From the NCBI GenBank assembly GCA_947381435.1, contig CANCVE010000007.1:21826-85825 (forward strand): a DNA stretch of 64,000 nt. The letters run 5' to 3'. This document shows positions 40,149-49,180 of this stretch, in pieces; the first letter of the stretch is position 1, and each line of letters begins with the position of its first letter. Both the position numbers and the translations under genes were made by a program. The DNA comes from Chitinophagaceae bacterium (lineage in GTDB: Bacteria; Bacteroidota; Bacteroidia; Chitinophagales; Chitinophagaceae). The notes below the pieces were generated by a model. That model saw only the letters and a list, made by a program, of their open reading frames with translations, was not told the DNA's origin and did not search any database.

Positions 40149-40451
40149 TTACAAAATTGAAATATGTTTATGCTTTAATAAGTCCTCAAAGAAGTCCATT
40201 TCATTTGTGGCGCGGATATCTTTATCCGATGCAATCACAGCACGCCGGGCATAATTCAGCATGTACTCACTATTATTATCCTCCCTAGTAAAAGACATCT
40301 CACGCATGACAGTAACCATTTCAAGATAGTTGTCAACCGTCACCACTGTTCCATTATCGCTGAATTTTACCGTCATGCGGTAAAGATAAGGCAGTTTGTT
40401 AAGCTGCCAAATCCACTGCCCTATCGCTGATATAATCCTGTAAGCTTTCAT
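40149..40451 (-). CDS. Hypothetical phage protein
   Basis: 100-aa ORF overlapping 3' end of the amidoligase-like gene. Confidence 0.5.
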   Translation of the reverse strand: MKAYRIISAIGQWIWQLNKLPYLYRMTVKFSDNGTVVTVDNYLEMVTVMREMSFTREDNNSEYMLNYARRAVIASDKDIRATNEMDFFEDLLKHKHISIL

Positions 40452-41334
40452 TTAAGAAGAAATTTATGTCGTTAGTAAATCCGTTTGCCTTAGTGTATTC
40501 AATCATCCTTGCACAAATCAATATCCAGTTCTTAATTTTAGAGAAAGTAGTTGTACCACTGTGCTGCCTGAATTCAACTGTGCCTTGTCTGGTGTAAGAT
40601 TGGAAGTTCATCTTCACATACCTACTAGTAAAGATGCCAATGAAATTGCTGATTGAAGTTGCATCGTTTATTTTATTGATAGCCAGTGTTTTGTTAGTTG
40701 CAATAGATGTGAGGCTTTTGCAATAAGTGTTGTTGTTTTTTCTCCTGCTGTCTGGAACGATTGAATCAAACTTGTCTTCAATTGCAATGTGAGTCTTTGC
40801 AAGATTCTTAATGTTGTCGATTGTCAAATCAGTGATGCCGAAATGAACATGGAACCCACAGCTGTTATTCACCTTGGCACCTGCTTTGTTTAAAGCAATT
40901 GTTGCTTTCTTGATTTGCTCAATGCCGTCCAAACCGAAAAGAACAGGACTAACAATCTCGTTACCATTACCACCTGATATAGATGAATCACTTACTACTT
41001 TCCAGTGTGAGCGGGTTGTGTGGTTATATGACTCATCAACCAATGTCAATCCTTGTTCCCTGAAGGCATTGATTAATGCACTCCTAGTTGTACCATAAGT
41101 CTCAAGTTCGATACCAAAAGAACGGTTGAATGAGAACTCGAAAGGGAGTGCCACTACATTAGCGGGCTGTGCGGATACTTGTTCGCACCATTTTTTCCAA
41201 ATGTTATGAGCGAAGCCATAGTTGCCGTTTGTAATGAGCTCAGATACTTGAGTCCTTGTGTAACCCAAATCGAATAGTAGAAATGCTTTTTTTGTTTTGG
41301 TAAAGTTGCTTACTAAAATTTGTTCCTGTGTCAT
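40399..41334 (-). CDS. Amidoligase-family protein
   Basis: FNRSFGIELETYG, NGNEIVSPVLFG, NNSCGFHVHFGI motifs. Confidence 0.85.
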   Translation of the reverse strand: MTQEQILVSNFTKTKKAFLLFDLGYTRTQVSELITNGNYGFAHNIWKKWCEQVSAQPANVVALPFEFSFNRSFGIELETYGTTRSALINAFREQGLTLVDESYNHTTRSHWKVVSDSSISGGNGNEIVSPVLFGLDGIEQIKKATIALNKAGAKVNNSCGFHVHFGITDLTIDNIKNLAKTHIAIEDKFDSIVPDSRRKNNNTYCKSLTSIATNKTLAINKINDATSISNFIGIFTSRYVKMNFQSYTRQGTVEFRQHSGTTTFSKIKNWILICARMIEYTKANGFTNDINFFLNESLQDYISDRAVDLAA

Positions 41335-41419
41335 ATACCCTCGTTTTTTATTACAAGGCTAAGTTAACAGCGTTCAACTAGTGTTCAAAGGCTTTATAAT
41401 TCGTTAGCTTATCATTAGC

Positions 41420-41800
41420 TTAGTAGTGTATCTTCTCCTTTGTTTTGAATGGTTTCTCGCATTTTTCATCACCGAAACCCACCCATTTCCCATCAGCATC
41501 AAGTCCACGGTTGCGCAATTCAGACCAGGCTAATTCGCGTGGATCAATCTCCCCTTTCACAATCAAGGAAAGTAATTTTGTATTTGTACATGAAAACAAG
41601 AACTTCGGGTTCTCTTCATCCGGAGTGGACGGTCCAAAACATTCTTCCATAAGTATGATATTCAATTTACTAGCTTCTACGCCGGCGGTAATCATCCTTT
41701 TCATTCGGATAAGATATGCGATATGCTCTAGTGCCTGCTTGTCTTCACCTTCATACTTTTTTGCCGCTGCGAGTATCTCTCGTGTTGTTTTTAATTGCAT
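41420..41800 (-). CDS. Hypothetical phage protein
   Basis: 126-aa ORF. Confidence 0.55.
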   Translation of the reverse strand: MQLKTTREILAAAKKYEGEDKQALEHIAYLIRMKRMITAGVEASKLNIILMEECFGPSTPDEENPKFLFSCTNTKLLSLIVKGEIDPRELAWSELRNRGLDADGKWVGFGDEKCEKPFKTKEKIHY

Positions 41801-41810
41801 AATATCTAAT

Positions 41811-42485
41811 TTATTCTCCCCACAATTTTTTAGCTGTATTTACTTTTTCTTCCATTTCCTTCACCGCCTTAGTAGCGTAAGTTAGAGAGAATGAATGCCC
41901 CCGGGGAATCGTGCCATTTTTCAGACCTTCCTGTTTCATTTTTGCCTCTTCCAATTTGTACTCATAATACTCCAGACTTTCAGGCATGGAAAGGTTTATG
42001 TCTTTGGCTTTACTTTCCCAATAGTCAATGCGGCTTTCATATCCTTTCGCTTTTTTATCAAACTCAATAGCTTTATCCATTCTGTTATGGTTCCGCTCAA
42101 TTAAAGCCCGGTGCCTTTTTTCAGAATGATGCCCAATCTTAATAGGTTCTGCAAGTCTCAAGAAATCAGCGCCTTCGTTTGAAGCTTCCCAATACTGGTC
42201 GCTTTTCTTTTCGGCACTTGCAGCCCAGCTTGCCAACCTTTCGGCTTTAGCTTTTGCCCTTTCCTGAACGTTGTAACCATCTGCCCGGACAATTGAATAA
42301 TAGTAGAAGGGAAAAACTTCGGCAACTTTATTGAATACCATACACTCATGCTCCTGTCCGTACTTTGTGGTAAGTATAATCACTTCTCCCTTTTCGTGTT
42401 GCGCCGGGCATTTTGCCACGAAAACATTTGGGCAATACTTAGAGTATGTATTTTTTCCCGTCTCTTTAATTTCTAAATTTTCCAT
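41811..42485 (-). CDS. DUF3560-like coiled-coil protein
   Basis: GHHSEKRHRALIERNHNRMDKAIEFDKKAKGYESRIDYWESKAK. Confidence 0.75.
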   Translation of the reverse strand: MENLEIKETGKNTYSKYCPNVFVAKCPAQHEKGEVIILTTKYGQEHECMVFNKVAEVFPFYYYSIVRADGYNVQERAKAKAERLASWAASAEKKSDQYWEASNEGADFLRLAEPIKIGHHSEKRHRALIERNHNRMDKAIEFDKKAKGYESRIDYWESKAKDINLSMPESLEYYEYKLEEAKMKQEGLKNGTIPRGHSFSLTYATKAVKEMEEKVNTAKKLWGE

Positions 42486-42547
42486 TTGTATTTATTTAAG
42501 GCTAAGTAAAAGCTTTGTTGGCAGCTGTAGTAATGGTCTGGATGGCA

Positions 42548-43018
42548 TTAGCTTATGATTAGCTTTTCATCATAGTTCCATATCCCCAACTGTCCTTTTG
42601 CAGGAATTGGTTTATCAAACATGACGGGGTTTGCCAATAGCCAACCAAATCTACCAGTAGTATAGTCGCCAAATGCAAGTTCTTGAGGAGTATATTCAAA
42701 CAAACTTCCATAATGAAAATCCTGTTCTCTATTAATAGTATTTTTATCAAACTGAATCGTCTCAACCAAATCAACCTTACCGATTATAGCTCCGAAAGGA
42801 AGTTTTTCCATGGGCTCAATTTTGTTATAGGCAAATAGTGGATGATAGAACCTATATAAAGGATCATCAGCTTTTAGCTTCTTATAATTCTTACCCAAAC
42901 TCGCATGGATATACAGCTCACCCCTGTACTTAGTATTCCAGGATCTTGTTTCAATACGCTTGTGTCCTAGAACAGCCAATGATGCCCATGGCTGTAGGAT
43001 TGAAAGTACTTTAATCAT
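42548..43018 (-). CDS. ASCH-domain protein
   Basis: VLSILQPWASLAVLGHKRIETRSWNTKYRGELYIHAS. Confidence 0.85.
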   Translation of the reverse strand: MIKVLSILQPWASLAVLGHKRIETRSWNTKYRGELYIHASLGKNYKKLKADDPLYRFYHPLFAYNKIEPMEKLPFGAIIGKVDLVETIQFDKNTINREQDFHYGSLFEYTPQELAFGDYTTGRFGWLLANPVMFDKPIPAKGQLGIWNYDEKLIIS

Positions 43019-43305
43019 AATAACTTATTTAATAGAAATTTATAAAAGATGCGTAAATGGAAATTGGCAATAGTTGGATGCTCTTTATATGTTGCAATGT
43101 TCTTCTTTGCCTCAATTAATTTAGTTTCAATCTCAAAAGCTAAGTCAGAAATATTATATAATTTCATTGCATCCCGTTTCTCTTCCTCCCTTATTTCTGA
43201 CACCACATTGGCTAATTTGAATTTAAGTTTATCAATCAGTTTTTGATTTAAGATTAAACCCATACCATCCAGCATTTCACAATATTCTTGGTACTCACAT
43301 TTCAT
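43015..43305 (-). CDS. Hypothetical phage protein
   Basis: 96-aa ORF, 4-nt overlap with ASCH gene. Confidence 0.5.
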   Translation of the reverse strand: MKCEYQEYCEMLDGMGLILNQKLIDKLKFKLANVVSEIREEEKRDAMKLYNISDLAFEIETKLIEAKKNIATYKEHPTIANFHLRIFYKFLLNKLL

Positions 43306-43309
43306 AATA

Positions 43310-43483
43310 TCAATTTTTCAATTCTTTAAGTGACCAATTGTTTTTGAATGTTGCATTGCCTTCTTCCTCCATTTCTATCATCTTATCCAAAAGCTCTGGA
43401 CGTTGAATAGCACCTACAGATAAATCATTTTTACTACCAAGAATGCAGAAGACACAAGACACCCTATCATTTTGCTTGCAGTA
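43310..43483 (-). pseudogene. C-terminal remnant of a second PAPS-reductase-like gene
   Basis: Minus-frame translation YCKQNDRVSCVFCILGSKNDLSVGAIQRPELLDKMIEMEEEGNATFKNNWSLKELKN*; no upstream start, stop codon just before; contains DRVSCxFC motif. Confidence 0.6.
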
Positions 43484-43510
43484 TTATAAAACTCATTTTG
43501 CTTTTTTTAT

Positions 43511-44323
43511 TTAAAAGAAATCTTCTCCGTTACCACAGGTGCAATCAATCGTTTCATTATCCTCTACTTCAATTTCTCCTTTTATTGCTCTCATTAAATC
43601 TCTAGGATTATTAAGGCCACGGAACATAATGTGAGGATCTTGCTCCCAAAATTCCCACTGAAGTTCATCCCACCATAACACCCTTCTCGGATGTTTATTT
43701 ACCATACTCTTTAAGGCGCCCCAACTTTTTTTAACACAGAAATCACAATTACCCTCCCAATCTTCAAGTCTTAATGCAAACCTTTTTCTATACTCTTCAT
43801 TAAAGAAATCATTAACATCCTCCTTAGTAATGCCCAATTCATATAGCGGGTAGATGTAGTGCGGATTCTGTTTTAACCTTTTTGGCTCATCAGCTCTGTA
43901 ACCAATTGCTTGATAACAGTTATATTTAGTCAACCCCAATTCATTCTTAATAAATTTTTGAATAGGTACTACTTTCAATTCCCTTGTACAATGTGGAGCT
44001 GCAACACTTGGGTACCCATATTTTTTTACCATTGCTCTAAATGGCTCGCCATCTAAGTCTAACTTATCATAGCTGGGTATTACCTTGTAATTAGTGCCAA
44101 TACCCATTTCTTCATTAATATTCGCCTCAATTAGATGTATATTAACTCCTAAGTCTCTCTCTACATCACGAATAAAAATTATGGTGTCGCTCAGTTCTCT
44201 GCCAGTATTTGCAAAAACATAGTGTTTTTTATACGCTTTCCATTTTGGCATTTGTTCAAGTAAATAAACCATCATTGCTGAACTTTTCCCCCCAGAGAAA
44301 GATGCTACAATATTTTCAATCAT
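43511..44323 (-). CDS. Phosphoadenosine phosphosulfate reductase-family (PP-loop) protein
   Basis: VASFSGGKSSAMM PP-loop, FANTGRELSDTIIFI, CTRELKVVPIQKFI, CDFC. Confidence 0.88.
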   Translation of the reverse strand: MIENIVASFSGGKSSAMMVYLLEQMPKWKAYKKHYVFANTGRELSDTIIFIRDVERDLGVNIHLIEANINEEMGIGTNYKVIPSYDKLDLDGEPFRAMVKKYGYPSVAAPHCTRELKVVPIQKFIKNELGLTKYNCYQAIGYRADEPKRLKQNPHYIYPLYELGITKEDVNDFFNEEYRKRFALRLEDWEGNCDFCVKKSWGALKSMVNKHPRRVLWWDELQWEFWEQDPHIMFRGLNNPRDLMRAIKGEIEVEDNETIDCTCGNGEDFF

Positions 44324-44724
44324 TTCAGTATTGTTTCAATTTCCAAATAATTAAGCGCGGTGTAACGGAAGACAGACCAACCACACTCTTGAGCCAAATT
44401 GTATTTTGTAGTGTCAGTGGTGAAGCCAGACTTTGTGGTATGCCTTGATTTTTCACTATTTAGACCTTCATACTCTATTGCAATCATCTTTTCCTTAATC
44501 GCCCAATCAAATCTGAACTTTCTTGCATCATGGAATCGGTGTTCCGTAAGAAGTGTGTACCCTTTTTCAATGCAGTAGTCTGATAGTACCTGATGGATAT
44601 GAGCTTTGTACTTGCTAAACTTTTCAACTTTCTTCGCCTTTATTGGAGTAATCTCCAATAGATGTTGATTGATAGATGCAACTGGGCTTTTGGCAATCAT
44701 TTGGGAGAGCTCTTTAGCTGTCAT
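44320..44724 (-). CDS. PD-(D/E)XK-like endonuclease / Holliday-junction resolvase-like
   Basis: FRFDWAIKEKMIAIEYEGLNSEKSRHTTKSGFTTDTTKYNLAQECGWSVFRYT. Confidence 0.7.
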   Translation of the reverse strand: MTAKELSQMIAKSPVASINQHLLEITPIKAKKVEKFSKYKAHIHQVLSDYCIEKGYTLLTEHRFHDARKFRFDWAIKEKMIAIEYEGLNSEKSRHTTKSGFTTDTTKYNLAQECGWSVFRYTALNYLEIETILK

Positions 44725-45202
44725 GGTTAACCATTTTCATAAAGCATAACCAAATTGTCCGACCATGTTTCCCCGTAGTATGACCAAACAATGGCTTGTA
44801 AGGAATCAATGAAAGCACCTGTGAAAGTTTTATTTGTATCTCATTCCATTTGAAAATAAGTATGCCATTTAGCTCAAGGACTCTAAAAGATTCAGAAAAC
44901 CCTTGCTTAATATCTGATTCCCAAGTATTGAATAGAACACCATATTTTTTTGCCATCCAAGTATCTTTGCCTAAGTCTTTTAAATGAGGTGGGTCAAATA
45001 CAATCAATTTAAAACTATTATCTGGGAATGGGATATTACGAAAGTCCATTTTTATATCTGGATTTATTTCCAATTGCCGGCCATCACATAAAATGTGAGA
45101 TTCAACCCTAATATCTCCAAAAATTACATCTGGATTGTTTTTGTCAAACCAAAACATTTTACTCCCACAGCATACATCTAGTATCTTTTTATTTGATTTC
45201 AT
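44714..45202 (-). CDS. Class I SAM-dependent methyltransferase (DPPH motif)
   Basis: ILDVCCGSKMFWFD, FKLIVFDPPHL, FRVLELNGILIFKWNE. Confidence 0.8.
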   Translation of the reverse strand: MKSNKKILDVCCGSKMFWFDKNNPDVIFGDIRVESHILCDGRQLEINPDIKMDFRNIPFPDNSFKLIVFDPPHLKDLGKDTWMAKKYGVLFNTWESDIKQGFSESFRVLELNGILIFKWNEIQIKLSQVLSLIPYKPLFGHTTGKHGRTIWLCFMKMVNHDS

Positions 45203-45208
45203 AATTTA

Positions 45209-45496
45209 CTAATAATGCTTTCTTAAATACCCTTGAATAGGATCCAACAATGTTGCATTATCCCAATCGAAGAACTCAGTGAACTTTTCCTCTTTCTTAT
45301 TAAATACCCTAACCTTTTTTGGTAGATTATTTTCCCTGACAGCCCTATCTAATGTGGCAGATGAAATACCCATTGTAGCTGATAATGCTCCCATTGTCAT
45401 CGCAGCATTATTATTAATATAAAACTGTTTTTGTTCTTCCGTCATAGCGAAACTGTTGTACTTGCTGTACGGTGTTTTTGCAATTTGTTCCTTCAT
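45209..45496 (-). CDS. Hypothetical protein with HTH-like segment
   Basis: MTMGALSATMGISSATLDRAVRENNLPKK. Confidence 0.5.
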   Translation of the reverse strand: MKEQIAKTPYSKYNSFAMTEEQKQFYINNNAAMTMGALSATMGISSATLDRAVRENNLPKKVRVFNKKEEKFTEFFDWDNATLLDPIQGYLRKHY

Positions 45497-45498
45497 GT

Positions 45499-45702
45499 TT
45501 AACCTTTTAAATTTAATTCGTATTTAATTTTATAGTTTTTTAAACTTGCACCTGGAGCCACTATGAACACAAGCCTATTATGATTATCAATGCCTACAGT
45601 TTTGTTGACCCGTCTCATCCATTGTTTCCTATTGTAAGAACAACTAAAAGTTCTAGTTTCAATATGTTTTCCATCAATGTAGTAACTCATTACACCATTC
45701 AT
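45499..45702 (-). CDS. Hypothetical phage protein
   Basis: 67-aa ORF. Confidence 0.5.
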   Translation of the reverse strand: MNGVMSYYIDGKHIETRTFSCSYNRKQWMRRVNKTVGIDNHNRLVFIVAPGASLKNYKIKYELNLKG

Positions 45703-45709
45703 AGCTTTA

Positions 45710-46669
45710 TTATTTTCTCAAACTTTCGCCCTCCAACAAAATGGGGTTCATCATTTCCCGAAGTCTGTCTCTAATACGGTTACCGTAAAGCTGCTCAATG
45801 CCGTTACCATCACAGTTGGTAGTAATAATCAGTCTGGTAAATGGTTGGCCTTGACTGTAGTAGTCCTCAATGAACTCCTTGAACCAAAAAATATCGGTAC
45901 CATAATGCTTAATTGGGTTCTGCTCTGTACCAACATCATCCAGCATCACCATCCCGTAAGGATTGATTGAGAACTTGCCAACCTCTTTCACTTTGTCACA
46001 TATCCTACCCATTGGGTAAACTTGGATAGGGAATATGGGATTCTGGCTAATTGCCTTGATGATTTCAGTTTTGCCGAGGCCTGCATCACCAGCTATCATC
46101 AACCCTTTTTTGAAGGAAAAGCCTAGCTCACTTTCGAATCGAATATCATTGCCAAAGAAGAAGCAGATGGATTTAATAAAGTCCTGCTGAGACTCTACAA
46201 TTTTGAACTCACCATGCTTTTGAAGAAAATGACGTTTAATAAGATTGTAGAAATAGTTAGCATCACATTGTCTGTACAGCTCTCTCCACTTTTCCACCTC
46301 TTCATCCTCTCGCTTCTTCCGATCATACTCAATACCAATAGCCCTTATTTTCCTTTTCAAAGCATCGGCAAGTACTGTATCATAATTTTCAAGCAATGAA
46401 TCTTTGTAACTGTCCCATTTAAGTTCAATATCCTGTGGATGTTCTCCCATTGAAATCCTGTTATTGAAAAAACGTTTCTTTTCACTCTCTAGGTAGTAGT
46501 CAATAGAAGATTGTTTTTCCTGTTCGGTAAGGCTACAATGGAGCTCTTGTTCCTGGTTGTGTTCTTGATGTATCGTGTGGCTTTTTTGCGCTATTTCCCC
46601 AACTGTTTTGAACTCCTCCATTTTGCTGATTGTTTTTTTTATTAAAATCATTGTTAGCCCATCTTTCAA
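45710..46669 (-). CDS. DnaC-like ATPase / helicase loader (start likely at MEEFKTVG)
   Basis: Walker A GDAGLGKTEII, Walker B MVMLDDVG, RLIITTNCDG. Confidence 0.85.
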   Translation of the reverse strand: MKDGLTMILIKKTISKMEEFKTVGEIAQKSHTIHQEHNQEQELHCSLTEQEKQSSIDYYLESEKKRFFNNRISMGEHPQDIELKWDSYKDSLLENYDTVLADALKRKIRAIGIEYDRKKREDEEVEKWRELYRQCDANYFYNLIKRHFLQKHGEFKIVESQQDFIKSICFFFGNDIRFESELGFSFKKGLMIAGDAGLGKTEIIKAISQNPIFPIQVYPMGRICDKVKEVGKFSINPYGMVMLDDVGTEQNPIKHYGTDIFWFKEFIEDYYSQGQPFTRLIITTNCDGNGIEQLYGNRIRDRLREMMNPILLEGESLRK

Positions 46670-47354
46670 GCCTTAGCTTCAGCTCCCAAGTTTTCTCTTG
46701 CTCGAATTTCATCTTGCTTTTTGACTTGTTTGGCTCTCGCCAATAGTCGAAGAAAGCTCTTAGGAGTTCTTTAGGGTAAACGTCTTTGTATCCGGCAATT
46801 GAATTGTAAAAGTCAGTTTCCCTTTTTTCTAAAGTCTCAATTGATTTTGGTGGGTGTTTGGGTGCGTCAGCACCAATAACAATTTCTTTTTCTTTAATTT
46901 CCTTTACTTTCCTTTGTGCTAATTCTTCCGTATTTATGGGCATTCCTTCCGTATTATTGCCCAATTCTTCGGAATTAATCAAACTAAATTCAGAAATTTC
47001 AGCCTTTTTCTTTGATTGCTTACAGATTAAGGAGTACCTATCTTGAATCCCTTTTGATGTTATTACCTTATTTTCATCGTACATATTTTTATTAAAAAGC
47101 CCGATACTGAAGCAACTTAAAATCACTTCCTTTATGTAGCCTTCTTCATACCCAGTCTTTTCCGAGATTATGAAGGGCAACTCATTATCCCACAACATGT
47201 AATACCCATTCTGATAGATATTGCAAAGCAGGAGAGTATAAATAGAAATCGATTTGCACCCCTGATATTTTATCAGCTTCCTAATTTTTATGTCGTCAAA
47301 AAAATTTACTTCCAAAGGGAAATAAGTCAATCCAACTTTAACTTTATTAGCCAT
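46533..47354 (-). CDS. DUF4373 (Lin1244/Lin1753-like) replication-initiator protein
   Basis: GLTYFPLEVNFFDDIKIRKLIKYQGCKSISIYTLLLCNIYQNGYYMLWD. Confidence 0.8.
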   Translation of the reverse strand: MANKVKVGLTYFPLEVNFFDDIKIRKLIKYQGCKSISIYTLLLCNIYQNGYYMLWDNELPFIISEKTGYEEGYIKEVILSCFSIGLFNKNMYDENKVITSKGIQDRYSLICKQSKKKAEISEFSLINSEELGNNTEGMPINTEELAQRKVKEIKEKEIVIGADAPKHPPKSIETLEKRETDFYNSIAGYKDVYPKELLRAFFDYWREPNKSKSKMKFEQEKTWELKLRLERWANNDFNKKNNQQNGGVQNSWGNSAKKPHDTSRTQPGTRAPL

Positions 47355-47357
47355 CTC

Positions 47358-47651
47358 CTACAATTCAGTTTTCCTGCTAATCCACAACTCAATGGCATCA
47401 TACCAATTATCCATGCCAAGTAGTACAAATTGTTGTTTGGATGAATCCCATCCATCCCAATGGCCAGTGGAATCCTTAAAAACTATCATGTAATCTTCTG
47501 CTTTAAGTTTCTCCAGACGAGAAATGTCTGATACTACATTCTCAATGTCATTTGTGACAGAGGTACTTCCAAGGTTCAAATCCTTGATGGTGATTACATC
47601 AACTTTGTTCTTGTATTTACCTACCTCGTAGGTATAATCAGCTCTTCTCAT
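47358..47651 (-). CDS. Hypothetical phage protein
   Basis: 97-aa ORF. Confidence 0.5.
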   Translation of the reverse strand: MRRADYTYEVGKYKNKVDVITIKDLNLGSTSVTNDIENVVSDISRLEKLKAEDYMIVFKDSTGHWDGWDSSKQQFVLLGMDNWYDAIELWISRKTEL

Positions 47652-47661
47652 TTTTAAACAA

Positions 47662-48180
47662 TTAATCAGTAATTAAATTTCTTTTCTGCTTTTCTTCGAA
47701 GTAACCACCCTTACTTGTTGTTTTTTTTCTACCAACCGGCACTGGCTTGTATGCTTCCTGTTTAAACCTGTTTAGCCTTTCAAGACATGCTTTCCTTGCT
47801 GCAGCAGCATCTTCTCCTGGTTTAATGAAGATGATTGTCTTTTCATCCACTTTCACCGCAACAAGTTTGGATGGGTCGAAAGTCTTAGTCTCATATTGCG
47901 GCTCTCTTCCTTTACGCCTTTGTTCAGACTGCCTTGCTTCAATATGCCTGCTGACAATAACTGCCTGCTTGTTTTCTGGCTTAACCTTGGATGGTTTGTT
48001 TTTCTCTTTTGCAACTCCCCCAAAAAGTGTTAATCCTTCCTCTTTTGCAAGTATTGTAGCAAATTCTGCCACTTCATCAATGGGCCTGTTAAGAATACTT
48101 GCTATGTCCTTAAATGACTTATTTGAAAGTTCATTTCTGATAAGAACAGTCTCAAAGAAGGAGAATGATACATTAGCCAT
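47662..48180 (-). CDS. Hypothetical phage protein
   Basis: 172-aa ORF. Confidence 0.5.
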   Translation of the reverse strand: MANVSFSFFETVLIRNELSNKSFKDIASILNRPIDEVAEFATILAKEEGLTLFGGVAKEKNKPSKVKPENKQAVIVSRHIEARQSEQRRKGREPQYETKTFDPSKLVAVKVDEKTIIFIKPGEDAAAARKACLERLNRFKQEAYKPVPVGRKKTTSKGGYFEEKQKRNLITD

Positions 48181-48424
48181 TGCCTAACTGATTTTGCTTT
48201 TTCCCACTGTTCAATGCCATTCTATGAGCTTTTAATTGTTCTCTCATTTCCTTTTCGGCATTGATAATTACTGCACCAGCTTTAGCCATGGCAGAACTCC
48301 TTTCAATCTCATTTTTCAAATCAAGTTTGGAAGCACTAGAGAGCTTCTCCATTTGTTTAATCATGAGTGAGGACACTGTCTTAGCCTCACTCACTACTTC
48401 AATCTGATTCTCGTTGCTGTTCAT
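48173..48424 (-). CDS. Hypothetical phage protein
   Basis: 83-aa ORF. Confidence 0.5.
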   Translation of the reverse strand: MNSNENQIEVVSEAKTVSSLMIKQMEKLSSASKLDLKNEIERSSAMAKAGAVIINAEKEMREQLKAHRMALNSGKKQNQLGNG

Positions 48425-49178
48425 CTTTTACCTTGTTTAATTGTGAAATAAATTGTTTGTATGTGCCTATTAACTCTTTCAAATCTGGAGGATAGCTTCC
48501 TAAATCTTTATTCCTTCTTGCATGTTCAGCTCTATCAATAAGCTCTAGGTTTTCGGGGACTACGTTCAAACTATCTCCATCTTTAAATGTTACAATGAGA
48601 CCTTCTGGTATTTCTCCGAAATGCTTTCGGTAAAGCCATGGAGCGTAGTGTACAAACCCTTCATCTGTTTTTATTACCTTGAACTTTCTGCTAGTGGGAG
48701 AATAACTGTGTTGCCATTCTCTTATTTCACCATTCTTTGCTCTGCCAATTTTATCCCACATTTTCTTGTGGCAATCCTTATAGCAACCCAACTCATAGTT
48801 TCTTACATGAATAGCTGCTTTCTCTTCTTCAGTACGTTTTAACCCTAGATATCTCCTCTTTTTTTCTACATGCTTTTTTGACCATCCTTTATTCTTTGGA
48901 TCAACTGCCTGAAGGATATCAGCTATTTCGGAATCCCCCATCTCCTTGTAATTGTCTAACAGGAAAGTAACATGATATTCATCCCAATATTCAAGATCCA
49001 TTCGCTTCAGTCCTAACTCATAGCACTTAGTCCTTACTGTTGTAATTTTCATTCCTAAGCTATCAGCTAACTGCTTGTTGGTCATTTTGAAGAAGTTATC
49101 CCTAATGAACTGAATATCATTATCAGACCAATGAATCTTATTATGAGGGATGAACCCTTTTTTGATTGGGCTGGGCAT
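48399..49178 (-). CDS. HNH endonuclease with N-terminal HTH segments (homing-type)
   Basis: HYAPWLYRKHFGEIPEGLIVTFKDGDSLNVVPENLELIDRAEHARRN. Confidence 0.85.
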   Translation of the reverse strand: MPSPIKKGFIPHNKIHWSDNDIQFIRDNFFKMTNKQLADSLGMKITTVRTKCYELGLKRMDLEYWDEYHVTFLLDNYKEMGDSEIADILQAVDPKNKGWSKKHVEKKRRYLGLKRTEEEKAAIHVRNYELGCYKDCHKKMWDKIGRAKNGEIREWQHSYSPTSRKFKVIKTDEGFVHYAPWLYRKHFGEIPEGLIVTFKDGDSLNVVPENLELIDRAEHARRNKDLGSYPPDLKELIGTYKQFISQLNKVKDEQQRESD

Positions 49179-49180
49179 GA

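Noticed and set aside
46858-47046. Small plus-strand ORFs across the replication block
   Set aside because: Short, antisense to well-supported genes, no motifs.
47747-48187. 146-aa plus-strand ORF
   Set aside because: Antisense of 47662-48180 and not part of a coherent rightward operon.
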